NCBI GenBank assembly: GCA_040216555.1
Contig: JAVJOW010000008.1
Location: 62,001-126,000, forward strand
Direction: 5' to 3'
Origin: Arenibacter sp040216555
GTDB taxonomy: Bacteria > Bacteroidota > Bacteroidia > Flavobacteriales > Flavobacteriaceae
DNA length: 64,000 nucleotides
In this document: piece by piece, positions 27,376 through 36,516 of the stretch
How positions within the stretch are numbered: the first letter of the stretch is position 1
Layout of the letters: the number at the start of each line of letters is the position of its first letter
Notes under the pieces: generated by a model
What the model saw: only the letters and a program-made list of their open reading frames with translations
Told to the model about the DNA's origin: nothing
The model's database searches: none
Translations under genes and position numbers: made by a program

Positions 27376-28392
27376 TTATTTTAAAATACTTTCAATCTCC
27401 TTTAGTTCCGCTCCACTAAAATTAATATTCTTGAGAGCTTCCAAATTATCCAGCAATTGTTCTGTGCGACTCACACCAACAAGTACTGTAGATATACGTT
27501 GATCTTTCAGCAACCAGGCAATGGCCATTTGGGCTAGACTTTGGCCACGATTCTCGGCCAGCTTATGGAGTCGACCTACCTTGTCCAAAACTTCTGGTGT
27601 AATCTGGTCTTCCTTCAGATAACGGCCATCCTTGCTTGCCCTACTATCTTCAGGGATACCCTTCAAATATTTTTTGGTCAATACACCTTGTGCCAATGGA
27701 GAGAAAGCAATGGAGCCTATCCCCTGTTCTTTTAGCACATCCAACAATCCATCCTCCACCCAACGATCGAACATATTATATCTAGGTTGATGGATCAATA
27801 ATGGCGTACCCAAATCCTTCATGATTTTTGACGCCTTGGCTGTAAGTTCTGCCGGATATTGGGAAATACCGGCGTATAGTGCCTTACCACTTTGTACCAG
27901 ATGATGTAATGCACCCATGGTTTCTTCCAAAGGAGTGCCCGGATCGGGTCTGTGATGGTAAAATATATCTACGTAATCCAGCCCCATTCTCTTAAGGCTT
28001 TGATTGGCCGAAGCGATCAAATATTTACGAGATCCAAAATTCCCATAAGGCCCGGGCCACATATCCCACCCGGCTTTACTCGAAATAATAAGTTCGTCCC
28101 GATAAGGCCGAAAATCACTTTTAAAAATGCGTCCAAAATTTTCCTCGGCTGCACCGTATGGAGGGCCGTAGTTGTTGGCGAGATCAAAATGGGTAATCCC
28201 ATTGTCGAAGGCAGAACGCAAGAGATTTCGGCCCATCTCAAGGTCGTCTGTATGTCCAAAATTATGCCAAAGCCCTAATGAAATTAAGGGCAAAAGAATA
28301 CCACTGTTGCCACAGCGACGGTATTGCATGATATCATAACGTTTTTCATTGGCCCTATAATGGCCTGGATCAAAAGAGTCGTTTATTTTCAT
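27376..28392 (-). CDS. L-glyceraldehyde 3-phosphate reductase-type aldo-keto reductase
   Basis: The 338-residue protein is a very close type match to the YghZ/Gpr aldo-keto reductases: MQYRRCGNSGILLPLISLGLWHNFGH, HFDLANNYGPPYG with the catalytic Tyr, ISSKAGWDMWPGPYG with the Lys, FYHHRPD with the His, and LIHQPRYNMFDRW. It reduces L-glyceraldehyde 3-phosphate and related aldehydes such as methylglyoxal with NADPH. Such enzymes can also reduce L-lactaldehyde, which arises from rhamnose, but its gene has no rhamnose-type promoter element. It is about 280 bases from fbp on the same strand. Confidence 0.92.
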   Translation of the reverse strand: MKINDSFDPGHYRANEKRYDIMQYRRCGNSGILLPLISLGLWHNFGHTDDLEMGRNLLRSAFDNGITHFDLANNYGPPYGAAEENFGRIFKSDFRPYRDELIISSKAGWDMWPGPYGNFGSRKYLIASANQSLKRMGLDYVDIFYHHRPDPGTPLEETMGALHHLVQSGKALYAGISQYPAELTAKASKIMKDLGTPLLIHQPRYNMFDRWVEDGLLDVLKEQGIGSIAFSPLAQGVLTKKYLKGIPEDSRASKDGRYLKEDQITPEVLDKVGRLHKLAENRGQSLAQMAIAWLLKDQRISTVLVGVSRTEQLLDNLEALKNINFSGAELKEIESILK

Positions 28393-28674
28393 TTTAATAT
28401 TATTTTCTAATTAATTTGAACAAACCCCTAAGTTAACAAATCTTTTAAGTTAAGGAAGGTGTTGATTGGCATATGCGTATAATAACATGCCAAGGTTTAC
28501 TTTTAACAGGGAATAAATACGACTTAAACACGGCTTGGCAACGTAGGCCCAATATATTTTTCAAATATTGGGCATAAAAATTTTACTTAAATTTTATTCT
28601 TGGTTTGGGTACATGGGCCAAGCCCAAAAGCAACCGAAAAGCAGAATAATCCAATAAAAATTTTGGTTCAAACC
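28393..28674. other. Intergenic region between AKR and fbp with hairpin
   Basis: GCCCAATAT (28547-28555) pairs with ATATTGGGC (28565-28573) around a 9-base loop. It lies about 100 bases downstream of the minus-strand fbp gene and may help end its transcript. No other feature was seen in this 282-base gap. Confidence 0.5.
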
Positions 28675-29688
28675 TTAGTCTTCATTCAAAATAAACTCCT
28701 CCAATTTCTCGACCATTTTAATACTTCCACAAAATATTGCTTCCCTTTGGTGCAATTCAGTAGGTTCAATATCCATAATTCGTTTAGTACCTGTAGTCGC
28801 TTTGCCCTTGGCCTGTTCCGTTAGAAAAGCTATAGGGTTACATTCGTAAGTCAATCGCAATTTACCATTTTGCTTAGGTCCGATCCTTGGATACATATAA
28901 ATACCACCTTTTATTAAATTTCTATGGAAATCCGCAACCATGGAGCCTATGTACCTTGAAGTGTAGGGTCTATCTTCCTCCTCCTTTTGGCAATACTTTA
29001 TATAAGCCTTTACTCCCTTGGAGAAATGAACATAGTTACCCTCGTTAACAGAATAGATTCTGCCGGTTTCCGGGAATTGCATGTTTGGATGGGAATGATA
29101 AAAGGTGCCCAACGCCGGATTTAAAGTAAAACCATTAACCCCGTTACCCGTGGTAAACACCAGCATGGTTGAAGTACCGTACATGACATATCCTGCAGCT
29201 ACTTGGTCTTTTCCAGGTTGCAAAAAATCCTTTAACTCTACTGGATTGCCCAATGGGGATATCCTTCTGTAAATTGAAAAGATAGTACCAACAGAGGCAT
29301 TTACATCAATATTGGAAGAGCCGTCCAATGGGTCGATGAGCACAACGTACTTATTGGTATTATTACCGTCGATACTATTGACTGCAATGAAATCCTCCTC
29401 TTCTTCCGAGGCAATTCCACATACAATCCCACGCTGTATCAGAGTTTGTATAAACTTCTCATTGGCATAGACATCCAACTTTTGTTGGTCTTCCCCTTGA
29501 ACGTTGGTATTACCGGCATCGCCCAAAATATCCACTAGGCCGGCTTTGTTTACTTCATGATTGGTAATCTTCGCCGCAAGCCTTATGGCATTTATCAGTT
29601 TTGACAATTCTCCTGTGGAATAAGGGAAAGAGGATTGATTGTCAAAAATAAACTCTCCAAGGGTTCTTTTTTGATTTGTGTTGGTCAT
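28675..29688 (-). CDS. fbp: Class I fructose-1,6-bisphosphatase
   Basis: The 337-residue enzyme has the class I FBPase signatures: the metal-binding segment VVLIDPLDGSSNIDVN (residues about 112-127), EEEEDF before it, the loop GNGVNGFTLN, and the substrate-binding RYIGSMVADFHRNLIKGGIYMYP. It converts fructose-1,6-bisphosphate to fructose-6-phosphate for gluconeogenesis, as needed when growing on rhamnose-derived triose phosphate and pyruvate. It lies downstream of rhaM on the same strand after a gap of 218 bases. Confidence 0.96.
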   Translation of the reverse strand: MTNTNQKRTLGEFIFDNQSSFPYSTGELSKLINAIRLAAKITNHEVNKAGLVDILGDAGNTNVQGEDQQKLDVYANEKFIQTLIQRGIVCGIASEEEEDFIAVNSIDGNNTNKYVVLIDPLDGSSNIDVNASVGTIFSIYRRISPLGNPVELKDFLQPGKDQVAAGYVMYGTSTMLVFTTGNGVNGFTLNPALGTFYHSHPNMQFPETGRIYSVNEGNYVHFSKGVKAYIKYCQKEEEDRPYTSRYIGSMVADFHRNLIKGGIYMYPRIGPKQNGKLRLTYECNPIAFLTEQAKGKATTGTKRIMDIEPTELHQREAIFCGSIKMVEKLEEFILNED

Positions 29689-29906
29689 AGGATAATAATT
29701 ATCGTTCTCGTATTAGTGTTTTTAATGGTGTAGATGGTGATATTCCCTTTTAATGGACCAGGGCCTAATTTTCAAAATAGACAATAACAGTTATAATCCA
29801 CTTAATTGCCTCTACAACATATAGAGTTGATTCTTGTCAATCATTAAGGAAGGGACTTTTTCAACGCCATCAAAGCATTCCTTGATTGATTGATACTTTT
29901 ATAACT

Positions 29907-30221
29907 TTATTTCAAATGGAAGACCTCTTTTAAATCTTTAGAAACCGGACTGTTATCGGCATTGGTCTCCATAAGGTCTGCCATATGCCCCCACCAATCC
30001 TTACATATTTGGGTATTTGCAATGGCGTTCCATTTTTCTTCGGATTCCAATTCTGCATAACCAAACAATATATGGGTATCAGAATCGAGAAAAATGCTGT
30101 AATTATGAACCCCATGCATTTTCAGTACCTCTTTCAACTCCTTCCAAATTGGATTGTGTCTTTGGGTATACTCTTCTGTGCTATTGGGATAGACCTTCAT
30201 TTTAAATGCTCTTCTTATCAT
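29907..30221 (-). CDS. rhaM: L-rhamnose mutarotase
   Basis: This 104-residue protein belongs to the L-rhamnose mutarotase family (RhaM/YiiL), which interconverts the alpha and beta anomers of L-rhamnose. Catalytic His22 lies in YTQRHNPIW, and the paired Trp76-Trp77 occur in KDWWGHMADLM. The length is typical of the family. The gene is transcribed from a rhamnose-type promoter module at 30281-30327. ATG start. Confidence 0.93.
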   Translation of the reverse strand: MIRRAFKMKVYPNSTEEYTQRHNPIWKELKEVLKMHGVHNYSIFLDSDTHILFGYAELESEEKWNAIANTQICKDWWGHMADLMETNADNSPVSKDLKEVFHLK

Positions 30222-30280
30222 TTTTATTTTCTTATAGGGTTAGCGCAATCAATTTAAAACCTCTTAGGGGCCATTCTTGA

Positions 30281-30327
30281 CAAATTTAAGCTTTGAGGTA
30301 AATTGATGCATCCTGCACAGTACTGCA
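30281..30327 (-). promoter_or_regulatory. Rhamnose-type promoter module A (rhaM)
   Basis: Read toward rhaM, the 20-bp element TGCAGTACTGTGCAGGATGC (30308-30327) is followed after exactly 19 bases by the -7 box TAAATTTG (30281-30288). The element matches module C at 18 of 20 positions. It starts 60 bases (-7 box) and 87 bases (operator) upstream of the rhaM ATG. Confidence 0.75.
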
Positions 30328-30369
30328 ATTAGCAATATATAAGCCCTTTAATACCCTTAAAAAGGCTTG

Positions 30370-30416
30370 GACAGCATAGTATAGGATGCATCCGAAAACA
30401 ATAATATTTAAACTTG
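30370..30416 (+). promoter_or_regulatory. Rhamnose-type promoter module B (sulfatase)
   Basis: The element GACAGCATAGTATAGGATGC (30370-30389) is followed after exactly 19 bases by TAAACTTG (30409-30416), a -7 box with one mismatch. The downstream gene in this direction is the sulfatase at 30699, so the leader would be long. The element also lies between module A and the sulfatase, so it belongs to the plus-strand side of a divergent pair. Confidence 0.65.
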
Positions 30417-30698
30417 TTTTCCAATTTTACAATAAGCCCGGTAATATTTTTGATGTAGTATTAGGAAAAACACAGGTAGAATTAGCCTTAAGAATGTCTT
30501 TAGTGCAACTTACAGAAGTCTCAAATTGGGGTAGGTCATGGACCATGCATCAAAGCTTATCCTTGAAATATAATCTATAAGCCCAATGGAAAATTCAAAA
30601 GAAAGCTTTTAGGCAAATGAAGTTGGAAGATTAACAATGTAAATTGTCTTAGATTTAAACCTAATAAGCACCACGTCGTATAATCAAGATTCATGATC

Positions 30699-32150
30699 AT
30701 GAAAAAAAACATCTATATTTTTCTCATACTTGGTATTATCCTAACGACTTCCTTTGGATATAAAAAGGCAAGAATTGAACCTAAGAAGAAGGACAGACCA
30801 AACGTTTTGTTTATAGCTATAGATGACCTAAATGATTGGATCGGAGTTTTAGGGGGCCATCCCCAGGCCAAAACGCCCCATATGGACCGGCTGGCCCAAC
30901 GTGGCGTTCTTTTTAGCAATGCGCATTGCCAGGCTCCTGTATGCAATCCCAGTAGGGCAAGTGTTATGACCTCCCTATATCCCAGTACTTCCGGTATTTA
31001 CTTTTTAGATCCAGATATTGTAGAATCTCCTGTGGCGAGCAGAAATATAGTAATGCCCAAGCGGTTTCAGCAAGAAGGTTATAATGTCTTTGCTGCGGGA
31101 AAGATCTTCCATAATGGGAAAGGAATCAACGAAACGCATATACCAAATTATGCTGGGCAGTTTGGAGGTTTTGGTCCCATGCCCGAACAAAAAATTAGCA
31201 CCTATCCCGGACATCCCTTGTGGGATTGGGGCGTTTATCCAGAACGTGATGATCAGATGCCCGATTATCAAATTGCAAGCTGGGCAACGCAAAAATTGGT
31301 CGAAAAACAAGACCAGCCCTTCTGGATGGGCGTTGGGTTCTACAGGCCACATGTACCGCAATTTGCCCCCAAAAAGTGGTTCGCTATGTATCCCTTGGAA
31401 TCTTTGCAGCTTCCGAAAACAATTACCGGTGACCTAGATGACATCACTCCATATGGCATCGATATCTCTCGGCTTCAACATGTATCGCCAACTTTTGAAT
31501 GGGTAACGAAAAATGAAGAGTGGAAACCACTTGTGCAGTCCTATTTGGCCTGTGTAAGTTTTGTGGATGATCAGGTAGGGAGAGTGCTGGATGCATTGGA
31601 CAAGGGCGCTTATGGAGACAATACTTATGTTGTATTGTTCAGTGACCACGGATTTCATTTGGGTGAAAAAGAACGCTTTGCCAAACGTAGCTTATGGGAA
31701 GATGGGGCGCGAGTACCGTTGATCATTATGGGTCCCGATATTCCTAAAGGACAAGTTATTAATAAGCCTGTACAATTACTGGATATCTACCCTACTTTGC
31801 TCGAATTATGCAATCTAAACCCCGATACAAAGCACGAAGGCAATTCCTTATTGCCCCTTTTAAAAAATAAAGACGCCAAATGGCCGCATTATTCCAGAAC
31901 CTGTTTTGGACCAGGTAACTATGCCATCATATCGGAGGGTTACCGTTTTATACAATATAACGATGGTTCCGAGGAGTTTTACGACCATAAAATCGATCCC
32001 CAAGAATGGTATAATGTGATAGCCAAGCCGGAATATGCGGATGTTGTTGGGAAGCACAGAAACCAAGTGCCCATGAAAAGACATGCTATCTTGGGCAACG
32101 GCTCCACTGGACACCAGTCTTATGAGGCTACCGAAAAAGAGAACCATTAG
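30699..32150 (+). CDS. Exported S1-type sulfatase
   Basis: This protein of 483 residues has a signal peptide and a type I (formylglycine) sulfatase domain. The FGly-forming motif is Cys82-N-P-S-Arg86 (CNPSR), preceded by IDDLND for metal binding; later segments are GVGFYRPHVPQ and VVLFSDHGFHLGEK. The layout resembles the iduronate-2-sulfatase-like subfamily (S1_7), which is common in ulvan and other polysaccharide loci. It removes sulfate from a polysaccharide in the periplasm or at the surface. It needs a formylglycine-generating enzyme or anSME encoded elsewhere. Under module B. The ATG at 30699 gives a clean signal; another lies at 30693. Confidence 0.9.
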   Translation: MKKNIYIFLILGIILTTSFGYKKARIEPKKKDRPNVLFIAIDDLNDWIGVLGGHPQAKTPHMDRLAQRGVLFSNAHCQAPVCNPSRASVMTSLYPSTSGIYFLDPDIVESPVASRNIVMPKRFQQEGYNVFAAGKIFHNGKGINETHIPNYAGQFGGFGPMPEQKISTYPGHPLWDWGVYPERDDQMPDYQIASWATQKLVEKQDQPFWMGVGFYRPHVPQFAPKKWFAMYPLESLQLPKTITGDLDDITPYGIDISRLQHVSPTFEWVTKNEEWKPLVQSYLACVSFVDDQVGRVLDALDKGAYGDNTYVVLFSDHGFHLGEKERFAKRSLWEDGARVPLIIMGPDIPKGQVINKPVQLLDIYPTLLELCNLNPDTKHEGNSLLPLLKNKDAKWPHYSRTCFGPGNYAIISEGYRFIQYNDGSEEFYDHKIDPQEWYNVIAKPEYADVVGKHRNQVPMKRHAILGNGSTGHQSYEATEKENH

Positions 32151-32447
32151 GCATAATATTGTTTAACTTCTAGGAATTTTCAGACAAACAAATAAGGATT
32201 CCATTGGATTATAGGCTTTTTTATTTTTGTTATACTAGGTCTAGCAGCAATGAACCATGCTTTCCCAGTTTTCAAAGCTGGTTAAATTGGCCTATACTTC
32301 CTGGTGGATTTATTTTTATAAAACATTTTTCTTAAGCTACCTTCCCAGGCCCCTTACCTTTGACAATTAACACCTATATATTTGCCAACCTATTGATAAC
32401 CAAATACAAAAAATACAAGGGGAATAAAGATATAGGTCAATTCTATT
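32151..32447. other. Intergenic region with nothing recognised
   Basis: About 300 AT-rich bases between the sulfatase and the convergent NTF2-like gene. I see no hairpin, repeat or ORF of note. Confidence 0.4.
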
Positions 32448-32939
32448 TTACATTTTCTCCATGCTAAGCCATTCTTCTTTGGTTGCAGGTAATTTTTGGT
32501 GTTCCAGCATCAGCTGCCATTTTCCCTTTTTTTTTGTCAATAGGGCATCGAAATGGATGAACCTTTCCGTACGTTCCCCATTTTCATCCAATAGGTCATG
32601 CCTAAATATGCCCCTTTCAAAAGCAGTGGTAATATCCCCTGTCCGCTCCGAAAACCGAAAATCCAATTCTACTTTAGTGATACCCTTATTTGTTTTTTCC
32701 AGTCCATCTTTCCATTTTTCCAATGCCTCCTTTAAAGAGTAACAGACCTTGCCCCTATCCGATACCAAAATCCCATCTTCATGGAATGTTGCCCCATATC
32801 CCGAAACATCCCCGGCTTCCACTTTTTCCTTAACTAAATGCCAATATGCGTTCAACTCGCTTATTCTGTTCTGTGCAAACGAATTACATGTGAATAATAA
32901 ACCTATGAAGACTACTTTTAACACTACCCTGATTTCCAT
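32448..32939 (-). CDS. Exported NTF2/SnoaL-like (DUF4440-type) protein
   Basis: The 163-residue protein has a signal peptide (cleavage near NSFAQ) and one NTF2-like domain with SELNAYWHLVKEKVEAGDVSGY, YGATFHEDGILVSDRG and a C-terminal KKGKWQLMLEHQ. The pattern fits the DUF4440/SnoaL-like group, whose members bind or convert small molecules. No function can be assigned. Its position between a sulfatase and a GIN-domain gene does not show a link to the polysaccharide locus. Confidence 0.75.
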   Translation of the reverse strand: MEIRVVLKVVFIGLLFTCNSFAQNRISELNAYWHLVKEKVEAGDVSGYGATFHEDGILVSDRGKVCYSLKEALEKWKDGLEKTNKGITKVELDFRFSERTGDITTAFERGIFRHDLLDENGERTERFIHFDALLTKKKGKWQLMLEHQKLPATKEEWLSMEKM

Positions 32940-33165
32940 TTTTTTATTAATCTATTAATAATCTGTTCTTAAATATTTTAATACTGGGTCTTTAAATTAC
33001 TGTCTGCAAGATAATCCACATTTTGTAAATAATTTAAGTAGGCAAAAAGTCCGTATTTCATAACTACCAAAAAAATGCCTCGCTACAAAAAATAAATATT
33101 CAAAAAAATGCAACCCTTTATCAACTTGCTTGTCTTTAGAACATCAATCATAAAATCTTAAGTAC

Positions 33166-33888
33166 ATGAAAACAAAATCTATTGGCATTGGTCTTATTCT
33201 ATTATGTGGTCTTATTTCCTCCTGTGATCATGAAGTCATTAGGCCATGGGGAGATATTACCACTAGGGAAGTAAGTTATACCGGGTATTCCGCTTTAAAG
33301 GTCTCGGATCCCTTCAACACTTATGTCCGATTTTCGGATACGGAAGAAAAGATAGAAATTGAGGCAAATGATAATCTACATGATAATATTATTGTTGAAA
33401 TGGTGGACGGTACCCTGCGCATCAAGTTAAAGAACCACACGGTCATAAGGGGAAACCCAACCTTGAACGCTTACATTGTTACCAAAAGGATTACCGATTT
33501 TGATTTATCGGGGGCTTCCAAGCTTAATTTGGAATCTGAATTGGTGGCATCCGATGTCTCTATTGAATTATCAGGGGCTTCCGAATTTACTGGGGAATTG
33601 GATATACAGCAGTTGGAACTGGAAGCAAGTGGAGCGGCCTATGTAGACCTTTTTGGACAAGTAGACAAATTGGACGCTTCCCTATCAGGGGCAAGCACTC
33701 TAAAGAATTACGATTTATCGGTCAAGGCATTGGATATCCGATTGTCCGGGGCAAGTGATGCCTATCTTTCGGTTACCGAAACCATAGATATAGACGCCTC
33801 CGGCGCCAGTAAATTGAGATACAAAGGAAGTCCCATTATTGTCAAAAGTAAACTATCCGGAGCTTCTGAAATCATCAAGAAACCATAG
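33166..33888 (+). CDS. GIN-domain (DUF2807) lipoprotein, SGAS type
   Basis: The 240-residue protein has a lipobox ending in ISSC (Cys20) and a single GIN domain with a recurring S-G-A-S turn. It is a paralogue of the protein at 1971-2693 with the same length and the same FSDTEEK and ANDNLH segments, but its turn motif is SGAS instead of SGNS. Located between the NTF2-like gene and the convergent transporter gene. Function unknown; a surface adhesin role is only suggested by family annotations. Confidence 0.85.
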   Translation: MKTKSIGIGLILLCGLISSCDHEVIRPWGDITTREVSYTGYSALKVSDPFNTYVRFSDTEEKIEIEANDNLHDNIIVEMVDGTLRIKLKNHTVIRGNPTLNAYIVTKRITDFDLSGASKLNLESELVASDVSIELSGASEFTGELDIQQLELEASGAAYVDLFGQVDKLDASLSGASTLKNYDLSVKALDIRLSGASDAYLSVTETIDIDASGASKLRYKGSPIIVKSKLSGASEIIKKP

Positions 33889-33891
33889 AAC

Positions 33892-33934
33892 AGCTATAGG
33901 TTAAGATATGGAATAACAACCTTAACCTATAGCT
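33892..33934. terminator. Bidirectional terminator hairpin
   Basis: AGCTATAGGTTAAG (33892-33905) and CTTAACCTATAGCT (33921-33934) form a perfect 14-bp stem with a 15-base loop, between the converging GIN gene and the transporter that ends the rhamnose operon. Confidence 0.75.
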
Positions 33935-33939
33935 TTAAT

Positions 33940-35346
33940 TCAACCTTTTTGTATTCTCTTGCTAAATACTAAAAACAGGACACCACAGAGTAGCCATGCC
34001 GGTAAGGTAACAAAAGATAGAAATACATCGAATTGAACAGATATAAAATAAAAAAGACCGAAACTTATTGCCCATGCAAAAAATACGGCCTTATTAAATT
34101 TTAGATTTGCCACTTCCGCGAAATTTTTGACGATGCCCGCCTGTTTGTGGAAAAAATGTTCAAACACGATAATAGCACCGAAGGGAGCCAGGATAAACCC
34201 ATAAAGGGCTACAAAATCCAACAATTTCATCGCAAAGGCTGGAAAAAGACCTGCTATGGTTGCCAATGTCCCGGCAATAATGGTAACCCAAAAAGTGGAC
34301 AGTTTGGGCACAATGGCCTGAAATGCTAGACCCGCTCTATATATAGTTGGGTTGGCAGTGGTCCACCCGGCCAAAACCACGGCAATAATTCCAAATACTC
34401 CTATGGCATTGTAGGCTAAAGGTCCCGGTGCAACTGTAGGTGCCTCCCCGTTTGAAATTAGTCCCTGGGCTTCTGGCGATTTTAAATAAACAGCATATAA
34501 TAGCGCTGCCGCTATCCATGCCATATAATGTCCTACGTACATACCTGCTGCGGTTGTCCATCCACTGCTTGCCTTTTTCGCAAAACGGAATACCGATAGA
34601 TCGGACATTCCCACATGCATGGCCGCATTGGCGAACCAAGACCAAATAACAACATGCCAGAAGGTATATTTTATCTGTCCAGGAAAAGGTTCTGAACCTT
34701 CGCCCCATATATTCCAAAATTCCGACAGACTGCCTACCCCCAACTGACTTAAGGCGACAATCCCACATACCAAAAATGCCAATACTATAACCGGAGACAT
34801 CCAATTTGCCGCTTTTGACACGGTGTCGTATCCTTTAGAGGCTATCAAAGAGATCACCGCACCCAGGGCGATAACAATTATTACCCATGTCATTCCATTG
34901 GGCATGGTATCCGTAAGCTTGGGCATTTCCATATTGAAGGGAATTCCCACTGCCGTGGCCGAAACCGTGATCATGGCACCTGCCAGAAAACAGAATAGTA
35001 GCCCATTGGCCAAATTATAACCCGTAACCAGGCTTTTCCCACAGATCTTTTCCAATTGATAGTACAAGGTCAATCTGTATTTTACTGCAATTTCAGCCGT
35101 GAGGAATCGCCAGCTGAGTACGGCCAAAAGGTTGCCTAACAGAAGTCCAACAATAAGATCAAAGGCACTTACCCCTGTGGTCAGGAACAATGGCCCGATT
35201 ACGAATTCTGTTCCTGCAGCATGTTCCCCTGCATACATCCCAAGAAAACTCTTCCAACTTTTAAGTTTGGAGGTGGGTACGGGTACGCGTTCAAATTCTC
35301 CCCCTGCTATTTCCTCTATTTCTTCTTCTATGTTAAATTGGCTCAT
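33940..35346 (-). CDS. NCS1-like permease in the rhamnose operon
   Basis: The 468-residue membrane protein has about 12 hydrophobic segments and resembles the NCS1/purine-cytosine permease family (LeuT fold): SWKSFLGMYAGEHAAGTEFVIGP near the start, MYAGEHAAG-type helix 1, then VIIVIALGAVISLIASKGYDTVSKAANWMSP in the middle. It is the last gene of the rhamnose operon, 23 bases after the FMN dehydrogenase gene. No RhaT, ABC or MFS rhamnose transporter is present in the window, so this protein is a candidate importer of L-rhamnose or a related product such as L-lactate; this is inference from context, since NCS1 carriers usually move nucleobases and vitamins. Confidence 0.8.
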   Translation of the reverse strand: MSQFNIEEEIEEIAGGEFERVPVPTSKLKSWKSFLGMYAGEHAAGTEFVIGPLFLTTGVSAFDLIVGLLLGNLLAVLSWRFLTAEIAVKYRLTLYYQLEKICGKSLVTGYNLANGLLFCFLAGAMITVSATAVGIPFNMEMPKLTDTMPNGMTWVIIVIALGAVISLIASKGYDTVSKAANWMSPVIVLAFLVCGIVALSQLGVGSLSEFWNIWGEGSEPFPGQIKYTFWHVVIWSWFANAAMHVGMSDLSVFRFAKKASSGWTTAAGMYVGHYMAWIAAALLYAVYLKSPEAQGLISNGEAPTVAPGPLAYNAIGVFGIIAVVLAGWTTANPTIYRAGLAFQAIVPKLSTFWVTIIAGTLATIAGLFPAFAMKLLDFVALYGFILAPFGAIIVFEHFFHKQAGIVKNFAEVANLKFNKAVFFAWAISFGLFYFISVQFDVFLSFVTLPAWLLCGVLFLVFSKRIQKG

Positions 35347-35369
35347 ATTTTATTGGTGTTAGTTGGTCA

Positions 35370-36515
35370 TTATTTTATCAGATGATTTGGCAGATCCTCC
35401 ACTCGCTCACAACAAAGCTGGTCCATAACCTGCTTAAATTGGGTCTTTAACATAGAAATAGTATGATCTCCGCCCTTGTTTCCTAAAGCTGCCGCCCCGT
35501 ACATAAAGGAGCGTCCCATAAAAGTAAACTTGGCTCCACTTGCCATGGCCCTTGCTATATCCGGACCGGAACGGAGGCCACTATCCATCATAATCTCAAT
35601 TTGTTCACTGTACCGGGTTATTTCCCTAAGCGAATTAATGGTGGATTGTGCGGCATCCAATTGTCTACCCCCGTGGTTGGACACAATGATACCATCAAAA
35701 CCCATATCTATGGCATCTTTGGTATCCTGTTCCGAGGCCACTCCTTTTAATACCAATTTGCCCTTCCACTTGTCACGGATGGGCATAATTTTTTCTGCAT
35801 TCAATCGGCCCGAAAAAGTCTTGTCCATAAACTGACCCAACTGTTTTAAATTGAGGCCCTCAGGAGTATAGGGTTTTAAGGTCTGAAAAGTGGGCTGGCC
35901 ATATTTAAGGGTATTATAGGCCCAAGTTGGCTTTCCTAAAATCTGAAGTATATTTTTTACCGACATTTTTGGTGGCAATGCCAGACCGTTGCGAATATCA
36001 CGCGGTCGATAACCAAAAGTTGGGACATCACAAAGAAGTACCAGCACAGGACACCCCGCAGCCTCTGCCCTATCAATAATGTCGTCCCGCAGAGCATCAT
36101 CAACTGGGTTGTACAATTGAAACCAGGCCTTCCCCTCCGTAAGCTCACTGGCCCTTTCTATGCTCATGGTGGTAACGGTACTCAAGATAAAAGGTACATT
36201 GTGCTTATATGCGGCCCTTGCCAAGATTTCCGGAGAATTGGGCCACATTAATCCTTGGAGGCCCACTGGCGCAATCCCGAAGGGAGCATCGAATTCCATT
36301 CCCAAAACTTTGGTTCTTGTATCGCTTTCCCCAAAATTACGCAGGTAGCGCGGCTGTAATTGCACATCCCTTATTTCTGAGGTATTCCTAATAATGCTTA
36401 CGTCCTCATTACATCCTCCATCCAAATATTCAAAAGCAAATTGAGGAACCCTATCTTTTGCTCTTTCCCGTAAATCATCCATCGAAGGATACCTTGAATT
36501 TATTGCTGTTGCCAT
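35370..36515 (-). CDS. lldD: FMN-dependent L-lactate dehydrogenase-type enzyme
   Basis: The 381-residue protein belongs to the FMN-dependent alpha-hydroxy acid dehydrogenase family. Active-site features include the catalytic His in IVSNHGGRQLD, the Arg in the same loop, IEIMMDSGLRSGPDIARAM and the FMN-binding GIAPVGLQGLMWP. In this operon the substrate is most likely the L-lactate made from L-lactaldehyde, giving pyruvate. It lies between the kinase (1-base gap) and the transporter. The gene symbol follows its probable role. Confidence 0.88.
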   Translation of the reverse strand: MATAINSRYPSMDDLRERAKDRVPQFAFEYLDGGCNEDVSIIRNTSEIRDVQLQPRYLRNFGESDTRTKVLGMEFDAPFGIAPVGLQGLMWPNSPEILARAAYKHNVPFILSTVTTMSIERASELTEGKAWFQLYNPVDDALRDDIIDRAEAAGCPVLVLLCDVPTFGYRPRDIRNGLALPPKMSVKNILQILGKPTWAYNTLKYGQPTFQTLKPYTPEGLNLKQLGQFMDKTFSGRLNAEKIMPIRDKWKGKLVLKGVASEQDTKDAIDMGFDGIIVSNHGGRQLDAAQSTINSLREITRYSEQIEIMMDSGLRSGPDIARAMASGAKFTFMGRSFMYGAAALGNKGGDHTISMLKTQFKQVMDQLCCERVEDLPNHLIK

Positions 36516-36516
36516 A

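Larger units (their letters stand above)
30222..30692. other. Divergent regulatory region between rhaM and the sulfatase
   Basis: This 471-base gap holds two promoter modules facing outward (30281-30327 on the minus strand; 30370-30416 on the plus strand). The plus-strand transcript would have a leader of about 275 bases before the sulfatase. The 64-codon ORF at 30386-30580 begins upstream of the predicted transcription start and was not accepted. Confidence 0.6.

Noticed and set aside
30386..30580. Plus-strand ORF of 64 codons upstream of the sulfatase
   Set aside because: Its start overlaps the promoter element and lies upstream of the predicted transcription start; no domain.
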